From assembly GCA_030560485.1 (NCBI GenBank), contig JAKTTS010000253.1, positions 1 to 22,062 on the forward strand: a DNA stretch of 22,062 bases, written 5' to 3'. The position numbers were made by a program, and so were the translations under genes. This DNA is from Ascoidea tarda (nom. inval.) (taxonomy: Eukaryota; Ascomycota; Saccharomycetes; Ascoideales; Ascoideaceae). Of this stretch, positions 8,235-18,459 are shown one piece after another. Positions within the stretch are counted from its first letter, which is position 1; every line of letters starts with the position of its first letter. The notes beneath the pieces were generated by a model. The model was not told the origin of the DNA. It was given only the letters and a program-made list of their open reading frames with translations, and made no database searches.

Positions 8235-8889
8235 AAGCATTGTAAATCAGTTTAATTTGTGTCAACCAGTTTTCAACAACTTCTCATTCTCAATTGAGGA
8301 CTTCAATTTACCTTGATCGCCTTCTAGTTTGTTTTTAATTTATTTTCTCCACATTTTCTATTTATTCTCTAATTGTTTTTCTTTTATTTTCATTTTCATT
8401 TTCTTTTGTTTTTTTTATCTTTGATTTTTGTAATTTTTCAGTCTACTCAGTAATTAATAGTGATTCATTTAATGATAGTATTTATCGGCACTACTTATCG
8501 GATAATATTCACTTGGCCACAGCACGGATTTCTTATCTGCGGAATCACATATCCGTTACGGAAATGCGCCTTTCGAAAATTCCACTCTGGTGGTTTCTAA
8601 CTTCAAATCCGTTGTCGAAACATCGCTCAGTAGAAATCATTATCAATTGATGATAATTCTCTTTTAATAATTTACCAAATTAATTGTTTTTCATTTGATA
8701 GGACTTCAACTTTGTACCAATATTATATTATTTAGTGCAATAATTTCAACATCAACAGAGCAATTTCTGAAACGCGCTGTTCATTTTTGAAAAGTAACCC
8801 TGTTTTAATTCACCTAGGTTATTTCATTTACTGAGCGAAAGTTTAGTTAAATTGGCAACAACAAATAAAATCAGAGCAGAAGACCAGAG
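8235..8889 (+). promoter_or_regulatory. SFH5 3' region and promoter of NCBP3-like gene
   Basis: 655 bp with no gene. The T-rich first half fits SFH5 3'-end formation. From 8480 to 8615 there is a cluster of CGGAT pentamers: 8499-8504 within the near-palindrome TTATC-G-GATAA, 8525-8529, 8551-8555 and 8607-8611 (the last two on the minus strand), like those in the MRPS35/SFH5 promoter. No clear TATA box. Confidence 0.45.
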
Positions 8890-10011
8890 ATGGATGAAGA
8901 TATGAATGATATCTCTATGGGCGTTGCTGGTCAGCCAGAGGTTATAGGACAATTTGATACAGACACTGAAACAAAAAAGGAGACTGAGCATTCTACTTTG
9001 GATGGAAATATTAGATTAAATAGTCTAAAGATTAGTGGTGTCAATGATTTATCAACAACAGATATCAAAACCTATTTGGATCATTATTTGAATGATACCA
9101 TTTTTGATGAACAAGATAAGATATTAAGATTTCGAATTCAATGGATCGACGACAATTCGCTCAACGTGATTTTTGAGTCGATAGATGATTGCTCAAATGC
9201 TTTAAGGATTTTATCTGTTTTTGACAGTGTTGATGCTTCTATTAGCTCAAAAATAACAGATGAGAGAAGATCAAAACCTTTTATTAAGAATTTATTTTCA
9301 AAAAGTGATTATCGAGAAAAAGAGAAATTAAATCAGGAAGATTATAAAATTAATACAGATGCTAACAATAATATCATTTTTGCAATAACACAATCCACAA
9401 TTGATGATAAAAAAGTTAGAAATGCAAGAGAAAGATCACGATATTATTTGCTACATGGCGAACCTACAAGGAAAAAAATTTATAAACCAACACAAAGAAA
9501 AAACAACTATAGAAAAAAAACAGACGATTCATATAGAGATCGTGATCGATTAAATAAAAGTCGATATGAAAATAATTTTGAAGATGATTTGTTTAAAAGT
9601 AAAAAATATTTATTTAAAAATAATCAAAATAATCATAATCCAGAATCATATCCAGATTTCCATCTTAAAAATAATGATAACAATGATGATGGTGATGATT
9701 TGTTTGGAAATAAGTTTAGTAATTCTATAAAAACAGGCATAGTAGGAAATAGAAATAATGACAACAATAATCATAATAATAATAATAATGACAATAGCAA
9801 CGATGATGATGATGATGATTTATTTCCTGGATTTAAAAGCGCAAGAAAACCACCAAGTGCGCCAAAAGCATTCAGAGAATCAAGAAATACATCAAGATTA
9901 AAAATAAAATCAAGGTCAAGGTCAAGATCAAGGTCAAGATCACCAAATAGCTTTTTCAATTCTAGAAGTAATAAATCATTGGCAGAACGAATTGAGACTT
10001 CAAGAAAATGA
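8890..10011 (+). CDS. NCBP3/DUF2414-like RNA-binding protein with RS-rich tail
   Basis: Resembles nuclear cap-binding protein subunit 3 (C17orf85), which joins the cap-binding complex and mRNA export factors in animals. Seen: an RRM-like fold region at 42-112 (LNSLKISGVNDLSTTDIKTY), then QWIDDNSLNVIF at 84-95, matching the family's WIDDTSxNVV signature; ARERSRYYLLHGEP at 179-192, the second hallmark (RSRYYLLHGEP); long Asn/Asp-rich disorder at 240-310; three DDLF motifs (232-235, 269-272, 308-311); and an (SR)n run at 341-351 followed by SLAERIE near the end. 373 residues. The RS repeat suggests nuclear mRNP association. Its role in yeast is inferred from the family. First ATG used, no intron needed, no CTG codon. 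Convergent with the next gene. Confidence 0.75.
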   Translation: MDEDMNDISMGVAGQPEVIGQFDTDTETKKETEHSTLDGNIRLNSLKISGVNDLSTTDIKTYLDHYLNDTIFDEQDKILRFRIQWIDDNSLNVIFESIDDCSNALRILSVFDSVDASISSKITDERRSKPFIKNLFSKSDYREKEKLNQEDYKINTDANNNIIFAITQSTIDDKKVRNARERSRYYLLHGEPTRKKIYKPTQRKNNYRKKTDDSYRDRDRLNKSRYENNFEDDLFKSKKYLFKNNQNNHNPESYPDFHLKNNDNNDDGDDLFGNKFSNSIKTGIVGNRNNDNNNHNNNNNDNSNDDDDDDLFPGFKSARKPPSAPKAFRESRNTSRLKIKSRSRSRSRSRSPNSFFNSRSNKSLAERIETSRK

Positions 10012-10154
10012 AGTTGGTTTTTTTTCGCTGCTTATGGTTTGATTTGATTATTATTCGCTGTTTTTATTTCGGTTTAATATGTATAATAACCAGATATTTT
10101 TATTAGAAATAAAGTATAAATAGGACAAACCTTGAAGAAAACTAAAGAATAAAT
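10012..10154. terminator. Convergent 3' region
   Basis: 143 bp AT-rich gap between two converging stop codons, with a T-run at 10020-10027 and TATATG/ATAAAG-type elements. Nothing else is visible. Confidence 0.4.
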
Positions 10155-10856
10155 TTAAAAGTCATAAGAAAAGTCATTATCGGAGAAAAAATCCATTTTT
10201 TTAAGTTTTCGAAGCTGTTTTTCTTTTAGTTTATAACATTTAAGCAATAAAGTCTGTTCATAAGATAGTTTTCTCAATTTTGATAATTGAATTAAATTAT
10301 TTAATTTTTTTTCATTTAGATTTTTTAAAATTTCTAAATATTTTAATTTCAAATCATTGACATTGTTAATATAAACCATTTTTCTAGCATTATTTTGATT
10401 AAAATAAATTACTTCTAGATTTTTGAAAATTTTATACCATTTAAGATTTTCAAATTCATATTTAGTCTGAAAAAATTCCTGAGATAGGAGTATTTCTTCA
10501 TTAAAGCAAATTACTTTTCTTAAATTGACAAATTTTTCAATTGAGTTATAATTATTATAAACATTAGAATTATTAGAATGAGAATTGAAATCATATTTTG
10601 GAAATTGAATAAATTCCTTTTTATCGGTATTTTTACCGTCATTCGTTAAGTAAGATTTATTTGGAAAAAATACAATTGGTTTAAACAATAGAACGTATTC
10701 ATATAATGCGATTTTAATTACATTGAACTCTTCCTCCTTGACTAATTCCAATGCTTTTCTTTTAATTATTTTTAAAGCAATTAATAAGCCTATTATTGAT
10801 AGAAAAAGAAGGATAAAAGTGATTAATAAGATAATTCTTATAGTACTATTCTCCAT
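10155..10856 (-). CDS. Unrecognised protein with N-terminal membrane segment
   Basis: 233 residues from the ATG at 10856; the frame extends five codons further but without an ATG. I do not recognise the family. One strongly hydrophobic helix lies at about 4-29 (IRIILLITFILLFLSIIGLL) and is followed by basic IKRKALELVKEEEF, suggesting a single-pass protein with its C-terminal part in the cytosol or matrix. The rest is Lys/Asn/Leu-rich with an Asn/Ser linker (about 90-105) and helical, charged C-terminal segments. A 700-bp open frame in DNA this AT-rich is unlikely by chance, which supports a gene. It has no CTG codon. Its promoter lies in the large gene-free region. Confidence 0.55.
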   Translation of the reverse strand: MENSTIRIILLITFILLFLSIIGLLIALKIIKRKALELVKEEEFNVIKIALYEYVLLFKPIVFFPNKSYLTNDGKNTDKKEFIQFPKYDFNSHSNNSNVYNNYNSIEKFVNLRKVICFNEEILLSQEFFQTKYEFENLKWYKIFKNLEVIYFNQNNARKMVYINNVNDLKLKYLEILKNLNEKKLNNLIQLSKLRKLSYEQTLLLKCYKLKEKQLRKLKKMDFFSDNDFSYDF

Positions 10857-11284
10857 TATGAACTGAATCAATTGCCGAGACTAGATTAATAAAATATAGG
10901 TGATTATTTCGTATTAGTAAATATTTTTATAGTTGACGAAAATTTAAAAAACCAAACAAAGATAGTTTTTATTTTTTATTTTAATGTTGGTATAATTTTG
11001 ATCTAATTTTGTTAAAATTCAGGTTAAATTCCTTTTTTTATGTTTTTTTCGACTCAAAGAAATGTATTTTACATCTTGTGATCCAAGGAAAATAAAAGTT
11101 GGGATGATATCAGTGATTACGAATCAAAATTGATGCTGACCTTTTGAAAGGGTAGTAAAAAAAGTTAAAAGAAAACCATAATGAAAAATAATCAATTAAG
11201 CCAATCAGTGGGCTTGAACAGTACCAAATTGAACGAAAACCTATCTAAAACAACTTATTTCTTATGGGTATTTGAAATTATTTA
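10857..11284. promoter_or_regulatory. AT-rich upstream region of the 233-residue membrane protein
   Basis: 428 bp, T-rich, presumably including the leftward promoter of the membrane-protein gene. I see no distinct motif. Confidence 0.35.
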
Positions 11285-11690
11285 ATCACAACTCCGATTT
11301 TGGCTTTTGATTTACTCGTCCCAAGGACCCACAGATCACAGACATTTCACAAACACACCAAGTTTTGTGTTTCACTCGAGTTTGTTCAGTGTTATAAAGA
11401 TGAGTCGATTGAACAAGTGGATCATGAAACCAGAAATAAATCAGCGAGATAAAAAGCAGTTTCTCGGAAACAGTCCAAACATAATTTTTGCGGAATATCA
11501 CTAATAGTACCAACTCAAACCCCAGCTTTTTAGTGTGGTTCCTTCTTCTTGAATGGAGAAAGACCCGCACTGCTGAAACTAAACTCCATGCATACATACG
11601 CAGAATCTGACGCTGTATAGCGAGGTACCATTGTTGTGGTTTTGCACGGCCCCTTAAAAACAGAACCTGATAATGATCACGTGTACTACT
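11285..11690. other. GC-enriched island A
   Basis: Base composition is richer in G and C than the surrounding DNA. It contains an ATCACGTG E-box (11676-11683), a TATAAAG at 11393-11399, and directly after it a 34-codon ATG frame (11400-11504). Either short coding or regulatory; not resolved. Confidence 0.45.
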
Positions 11691-13640
11691 TGTCTATTTT
11701 GGGAATCCAGATCAAATCGCAAATATAATGGAAGTTTGATCAGATTTTGGGAGGAATTTTGTGGAATTTTTGAATTTGAATGAGAGTTTTTATGAACATA
11801 GTATGGTTGCATTGTTAGTACATGCTAACCGGTATTTGAGGAGGTTTTTTATAGATCTGAAAGAGATTAGTGGGCAAATAAAGGTTTGATAAATCGAATT
11901 CAAATCCAAATGGGTAGAATTCAAATGGGTTACAATAATTATTCATATATCCATTAAATTCTTGAATGTAGATTGTTTTTAGAGAACTGAATGAGCTTTA
12001 GCCAGAAAGTTAACTGCCTGAACAAACTGATTTTGTATTAAGGTGGGAAAGTATTAAGAGAAAGAGAAAAGATTAAAAACAAAATAAGATATTAGATTAC
12101 AAGTAAACAGAATTGAATAAAACCATAATGTTAATTCTAATTAACATTATAAAAGTAAATGAAAATGAAAAAATTAAATTGAAACGGTTTTTAATTGAAT
12201 AAATTTTTATAAGAAAGCATATTAGTTTCTTTTATAATGGATTTTTTCCAAATTTGAAATTGATTTCTTGTTTTTAGACTGTAAAGTAACACTCCTTTAA
12301 CAGAGAGCAAGACGCCTGATGTTCATTTTGATAAATTTAAAAATAATATTATATTGCATTTCATGATAAAATCAGTAACAGTATCGATATTATGATAGAT
12401 CAATGATGTTGCTGTTATTAGCTGTGATTTCTTTTGGTTTTGTCTTTATATTTTAGGATTACAATTCGATCTTAAATCTTTATTAGATCTTTATAAGACG
12501 TGGAATGAAACTAATAATCGCTTTATTATATCGATTTGGATGCTTTGAATTGATTATCGACACGTTACTATGAATCAATTAATATTATAAAAATAAATAA
12601 TATAATAAAATAAAAATTAAGTAAATTCCTTCAATATTCATTCCTCAGTAGTTTCAAGGTACATTAGATTGAGATTTAAAATGGAGATGAAGTTTTATTT
12701 TTTATTTTTTTACTATTTTATTATTTATCTTGTTTTGAAATGCAAAAAAAAAAGTTTTAAAATAAAACAAGAACTGGAATTGATTGAATTACTTCATAAA
12801 TTTATTCATATAGTTTGGTACCGTAGTGATAATAGCGAAAACAATCTTAATGGATACAAATTTCTTCTAGATGTTCGAGATATTCTGGAGCTGTGAATTA
12901 AGAAGGAGACATTTATTGAATTATTTTTTGTTTTTAGCAAATAAAAAAATAGACAGAATATGAAAATGAAATGGGATAAAACAAAAACGAGATACGTTTT
13001 CAATTAATGAATACTCAATATCTTGATATGAATAACTTTCTTTGATACTGTAGCACAAGATAGGTTTAGTATTCAATTAAATAAAAAAGATTTACTTTGC
13101 CAAAAACCAGAGACAATTGGCCAGTTGAAAAAGAGAAAGCAGAAAGCAGAAAGCAGAAAGCAATACGGTTGAGAGAAGCACCTAAATTTGCAATCCAGCC
13201 ATACAGCAGTAAAAGAAAGTGACGAAAAGTAAAAGAGTAGATAAAGTCAAATAGCTCAAATTTGGTTTCCTGATTGGGCACACTAGCTTCAGATTAAATT
13301 GAGAATTAAGTTTCTTCCAAATCACAGCAAAAAGATATGGGCTCAAACAGGCGAAAAGGCCCAAAAGGGAGATCGATATGGACCAAAAGGACACTCAAAA
13401 GAAAAAGAGGATACGTTGGTACAATTGAGGAGAGAAAATAAAAAAAGGATAGAGGCACTCTGGCTTTAGAAACAAGAGAAATCGCGAAGGTCGCACAGGT
13501 TCTGGATAACAAGCATGTTAGCAAGCATGGCAACAAGCATGGGAAATTGGATGAAACTCGTCACAACAGATAGAAATGGAGCACAGATTCTACAGAAACT
13601 CCAAGAGGATGATAACAGTGTTGACAGATGGTAATTAATG
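11691..13640. other. AT-rich stretch without a gene
   Basis: About 1.95 kb. I see AATTC/GGGTAGAATTCAAATGGG echoes at about 11895-11930, an AGAAAGC run (13133-13162), and AT-rich low complexity. A 71-codon ATG frame at 12681-12896 uses three CTG codons and is not believed. Nothing else is supported. Confidence 0.5.
13133..13162. repeat. AGAAAGC tandem repeat
   Basis: Four tandem 7-bp units of AGAAAGC, partly varied, in the gene-free region just left of GC island B. Confidence 0.7.
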
Positions 13641-13654
13641 CAGGTCTGTTATTT

Positions 13655-14340
13655 ATTCAATCACCACGTTATCGCCCACCGGCGTCGTTTGACAAGACGA
13701 CAAGGTGTGGCAGCGCATCCAGATAGCACAGGTGTTGAGGGCAGACTACCATTGGGCTGTGTCTGCATAGCCAAACTCTAACCGCAGCCAGTGCAGTGTT
13801 GCTGCAGAAAATCATCCCATTTCCGTGAGTGTGTTTGGCAGCAGCTGAATTTCCCGCAGTGATATCAGTTTATTATTAACTCTTGCAAACTCAATCTCTC
13901 CAGACAAAACCTGCGCACTCAGCTTGCCCCTGTGGGCTTGAACACACCGGCTGGGTCAGGTGGCGGTGCCGGTTTTCGAGAACCCGTTGTTCCCCTCTGA
14001 TTGGCTGGCGGGGCATTTGCGTCTTTGCGGGCATTATTCGAGGGAACGATGATGCCTGTGGAGCCTGTGCACTGCTGCTGGTGCCGTTTCCCGCAGAAAC
14101 CTGTTGGTTTGGTGTGGCATTCTGCACGTGAACAGGTCGGTTTTCCATGAGTGCTAAGTTTTCTCTCTTGGTTTACCAAACTGGCGAGTTTCCATTTGTG
14201 ACTTCTTTAAGGCACATGAGACTAGAATCCGTTTCTTAAAATAATACCGGCAGCTTCACATTACGATCATGGTACAAAATGGCACGAGCTGATTGGCGGG
14301 GCTGCGATCAACCTGAATAGATGCGTTAAGGTTTTCGATA
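13655..14340. other. GC-rich island B
   Basis: About 690 bp of strongly GC-richer DNA with sharp edges. It has a GTCGT...ACGAC hairpin (13684-13701), TAGCACAGGTGT (13724-13735, repeated exactly in island D), a CACGTG (14125-14130), and two CTGATTGGC...GGGG elements (about 13997 and 14289) containing CCAAT boxes. The open frames inside overlap on both strands and match nothing I know. Candidate enhancer or non-coding RNA. Confidence 0.55.
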
Positions 14341-16124
14341 ACAATAGAACTAGATGATCATTAGAATTTTGAAATTATTTCCAATCTATTTGTCATGAAA
14401 TCATTGTGTTCGTTTAAATTACTTGGTTAGCACAACAACAAACATTCAAGTTTAAAATATCTCTTAAATTTTACGCAAATTTTGAAAACAACTCAAAACA
14501 ACTCAAAACAATCCAACACAATTCATTAGCTATACCTACATAAAATCAAAATAACCTGAACAAATTTAGAAATGTTAGAATAAAAAAAAGCACAAACTGT
14601 TCCAATAGAATACCACAATTTCAGCTTCTTATTTGATTTACAAAAATATACACCGAGCTGAGAGCTGATACTTTATACTTGATTACTTGATAGTCGATGG
14701 TTAATGGTCAATATGCAATCATTTACAAATCAAATAATAAAATCATGTCTATATTCAGCTTCAAAAAAGAATATCTATCCCTTATACATAATCTCAATTT
14801 ATCTGATATGTTATCCTATGATCTATTGCTATATTACACAGTCTCAGCTAATGGTCAATTTTTCTGAATATTGTTACTCGAAAATCCAAAGGTTATTAAT
14901 TTGAATAAATTTGAAAATAAATTTATTGCAATTTTCGGATTTCTCTGAATCTTTCTGAATGTTTTCTGAATTTTTTTGAATTTGTTTTGATTTTTTGGGT
15001 TTTTCTGTTTTGTGATTTTTAGTTACTATTTAAAAATTAGAAACTGTGTTTAAATCAATCTTCATACTAACTTACGAGCTTAAAATTAAAAAAAATGCCA
15101 TTTAGGCAGATGGGGCTTCACTTGTAATTTATCCTGTCTCAAAAAGTGAATAGCATTATGCTTATCGAATCATCATTTCATTTTACAACTGCTGTCAGAA
15201 ATTCATCAATAACTGATTTAACTTAGTACGCTTAGTAAACTTATTCTACTTGCTAAACCTATTTCCAAATTTTAAAATTCAAATTCCTTTATTTTTTTAA
15301 AGCATAAATCCTTACAGATCACTTGTTTCTCTTAATCTTTTGGTTAGTCTATTGGCTATTTCCTAGATTTGTTTGATTTATCTACAAACTATCTTCCAAG
15401 GTTTCCTATAAACTTTCTCGATTTTGTCGATCTCCATTTAGCTCAGGTCCTGTTCAAGGAGGTTTATTGCCAATCAACTTCACTACAATACAAAACAATA
15501 CAGCGAGTACAATTTCAATCTGATTCGTGAATTATCTCATTTCAAATTCAACCATTGTAACAACAGGATTTATTTTACCTAGCCATACTATCACATTCAT
15601 ATATCCTTAGAATTTGATCAAAATCAAATCAAAGTGAAATTTCATCCCATTTTTCATCCACCAGAGTTAATATTCTTACACTACAACTATTTATACTTTG
15701 GTATCAGAAAACTTCCAGAAAACTTCGCCCAAATCGGTCTGCGTTTTCGCTGTCCTTTTTTTTCGTCGAAACATCTCCTCGTCAAATCACAATAAAATGA
15801 CAACACCACTTTCAATAATCTAAACAATCTTAACAATCTGATTAGTTCTACAAGTCTAAATTTTATTTATCTACAACTGATCATCTTTAAAAATAAATTT
15901 GTCTTTCCCTAATGTTTTTCGTTACTATCTACCTATCCTGCTCTTTATCAACCATCCCCTCAGCCAATCGAAAGCAAACTGCTCTCATTGCCTGATCCTA
16001 TCATTTAGCACTTCCACTTAAACTCATTCATTTTTATCTGCTTAGATATATTGATTTGAAAACTGCTTTGCTCAAACATTTCCACTCCATGCAAACCATT
16101 TTCCATTTCAAAGCTTAATTGCTC
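14341..16124. other. AT-rich stretch without a gene
   Basis: About 1.8 kb. ACTCAAAACA repeats at 14485-14515, TCTGAAT-type repeats at 14940-14985, and a canonical TACTAAC at 15065-15071 without a convincing matching donor. No gene is supported. Confidence 0.5.
14937..14990. repeat. Imperfect TTTCTGAAT repeats
   Basis: Four to five decayed copies of TTTCTGAAT or TTTTTGAAT in a row. Confidence 0.7.
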
Positions 16125-16510
16125 CAACGCTCTCCCCTGCTACCAGGACAAGCTTAGTATCGGGAATCTGAATATGCTTGCCGACGCGGGATCCAAGCCT
16201 AATGGAATCGCAATGTTTTTCTCATTTACTGAGGGTGATGCCCTGTCATGCAACTGTCGCTGCTAACAGGATCTGCTCCGCTCCATAAAACTCCACCACC
16301 ATGGATGCCCTGACTATCGGGACGCCTGGCACGCAACAAACAGCTGGAGTCAAATTTAATTCCGTTTCTCACAGGTCTAACCGGCTTGCGCAGGTGCAAA
16401 CGGTTACACTAATGAGTAGTTTTAGAGCTAGACAACATCGGACGACAATACCATATAATATGTTTATCTCTTTAGGATATACCCTTAGAACTAGAGCAAG
16501 ACTATGAGTA
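16125..16510. other. GC-rich island C
   Basis: About 385 bp of GC-richer DNA with two TATCGGGA elements (16158-16165 and 16315-16322) and an AGGG...CCCT hairpin near 16229-16241. A 68-codon frame from ATG 16301 contains a CTG codon and resembles nothing. Candidate regulatory or RNA element. Confidence 0.5.
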
Positions 16511-16745
16511 AGGGCTATGACACTGGAGCAAGATCAGAGATTTGCTTCTACAATTTCAGCTGACTGAGATAGTATGTTGTCTAAAACAAAATATGCTGGT
16601 TGCTTTTGCAAGTAATTACCAAATTGTCCATTTATCTGCTCATGTATTCTTCTATTTTTCTATTTTTCTGTTTTTCTATTTTTCTATTTATAATTAAACA
16701 ATAGGCAGAGGAGCCTGCTGCGCAAGTTACCAAATTTTCATTTTT

Positions 16746-16773
16746 GTTGTTGTTGTTGTTGTTGTTGTTGTTT
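16746..16773. repeat. GTT microsatellite
   Basis: Nine GTT units in a row between island C and the CT repeats. Confidence 0.95.
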
Positions 16774-17404
16774 TCTCAAAAAAACACAAAAACAGGACAT
16801 AACGCATAAACAGTACTGAAATTCTTTTTAAATTCCAATAAACTTATAGCTAATTAGCGTTTCCAATGTTATTCATTACTTTATTTTTATTATATCGGGC
16901 CCAGCTATTAGCACTGATACTAATATTATCAACACTAATAAATTCCCTTTGTTAAAGGTGTGTTCAAAAATTAATTTTCAAATCCAGAAATGAATATGGT
17001 GATAACTCAGCAATTGAATTCTAATGATTTAGCAAATAACGATGATTCATTTTCTTTTAAATTGTAAATTGTAAACCCAAAAAACCCAAAACAAACACCA
17101 GAAATCCTAGAAGTCCTAGAAGTCTCAGGAAAAAAACAAACTGTTAATTTCAACAATTGAAAAGGTAAATCTACAACGATTTTCATTTGTATTCAATTGT
17201 ATTTAATCATCAGATAAACTTACTTTCAGTAGCCAGTTCACTCACAGTAACAAAATTTGTTTAATTCTTTACCAATAATCAGACAAGAAACAAAATTTGG
17301 GATTAGCAGATTTAGCAAATAGATGATTAAAATACCCAAAAATTAATAAATTTAGAGTAAATTTAGAGCAAAATAAAATTTAAAAAGCAGCTTACCCAAT
17401 GATC

Positions 17405-17488
17405 TTTTTTTTTTTCTCTTTTTTTTCTCTTTTTCTCTTTTTTTTCTCTTTTTCTCTTTTTTTTCTCTTTTTCTCTTTTTTTTTTTAA
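17405..17488. repeat. T8CTCT5CTC minisatellite (polypyrimidine)
   Basis: About four copies of a 19-bp TTTTTTTTCTCTTTTTCTC unit form an 84-bp pure pyrimidine strand. Such mirror-like pyrimidine tracts can exclude nucleosomes or form triplex DNA. Confidence 0.9.
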
Positions 17489-17605
17489 AAAATTACTTTT
17501 TTAACTTTGAATTTAATAAGACAATAATTTTTAAAACACATTAATATGTTGATTTATTAATAAATGATTTAGCAAATTGATTAAATTAAATTAAAATTTC
17601 TGGAC

Positions 17606-17655
17606 ATGATATAATATGATATGATATGATATGATATGATATGATATGATTTGAT
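17606..17655. repeat. ATGAT pentanucleotide repeat
   Basis: About ten ATGAT or ATAAT units, similar in sequence to the minisatellite at 4864-4950. Confidence 0.9.
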
Positions 17656-18437
17656 CATTGTAGTTTTTATTTTAGATGAGATTTATTAAGCCAAAGAGAT
17701 TGAAGAGGGCGAACAGACTGGACAGACTGAACCAAGTGAAGAGAGTCAAAAAAAAACCCAGAAAAAGGCAGACAAAGGCAGACGAAACCAGACGAATCAA
17801 GATGAATGAAAACGAATAATGATGAAAGAGAAGATTATAATTTTTCAAATAAAAACCATAAACTAATCAAAGTGAGACTATTGTTGATTATTATTATTTA
17901 GTTATTAGGACCTATGGAAATTATAAAGTTAATAAAAGCAAAGCAATAATACTACTAATGATAATAAGAATAGAAATAAAAATAATATGAATATGGATAT
18001 GGATATGTGTATATGTATGAATAGTGATAGCGATAGTGATAATAATGTAGCTGAATCAGTTCGACTAAATTATTTTATGTTTTAAATTAACCTGTTTTTC
18101 TTGAGCATTTAAAACTTATGTCAATTACTGTTATCTATTGAATAAGAATAACGATAACAGTAACGATAGTGATTAGAAAGTAAAAAATAAAAAATTTTTT
18201 GTTAAGAATGAATCAGCAGTTTAGTATACTTGATTGTAAAATGGAAAGAAAAAAAAAAAAACCACAAAAAAGAGCATTTGAATAGTAGTGATTTAGTGTT
18301 TAATAATAATTTAGAAAAAATCTGACGATATTTTCAACTTTATAAACAGTGTCAAAAAAAAACTTCATCAAAAATCATGAGGAAGTGAGTATTCAGATCG
18401 AATAAATTCTTCATCAAAATTAGATCGATAATCAAGA

Positions 18438-18459
18438 TCAAAAGATCAAAAGATCAAAA
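18438..18459. repeat. GATCAAAA triple repeat
   Basis: Three adjacent GATCAAAA units, then an 18-bp AATTTATTAATTATTTAG-like duplication at about 18482-18520. Confidence 0.75.

Noticed and set aside
12681-12896. 71-codon frame with a hydrophobic N-terminus
   Set aside because: It uses three CTG codons in 71, while the real genes use almost none, lies in low-complexity AT-rich DNA and matches no family I know.
13883-14179. Overlapping frames of 82-86 codons on both strands in island B
   Set aside because: Frames on both strands in several registers are expected where GC content is high and stops are rare; no domain is recognisable.
15065-15071. Canonical TACTAAC branch site inside the desert
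   Set aside because: An acceptor-like AG follows, but I see no consensus donor upstream joined to a plausible exon.
16301-16507. 68-codon frame with a good start context in island C
   Set aside because: Contains a CTG codon, no similarity known, and no promoter or conserved motif visible.
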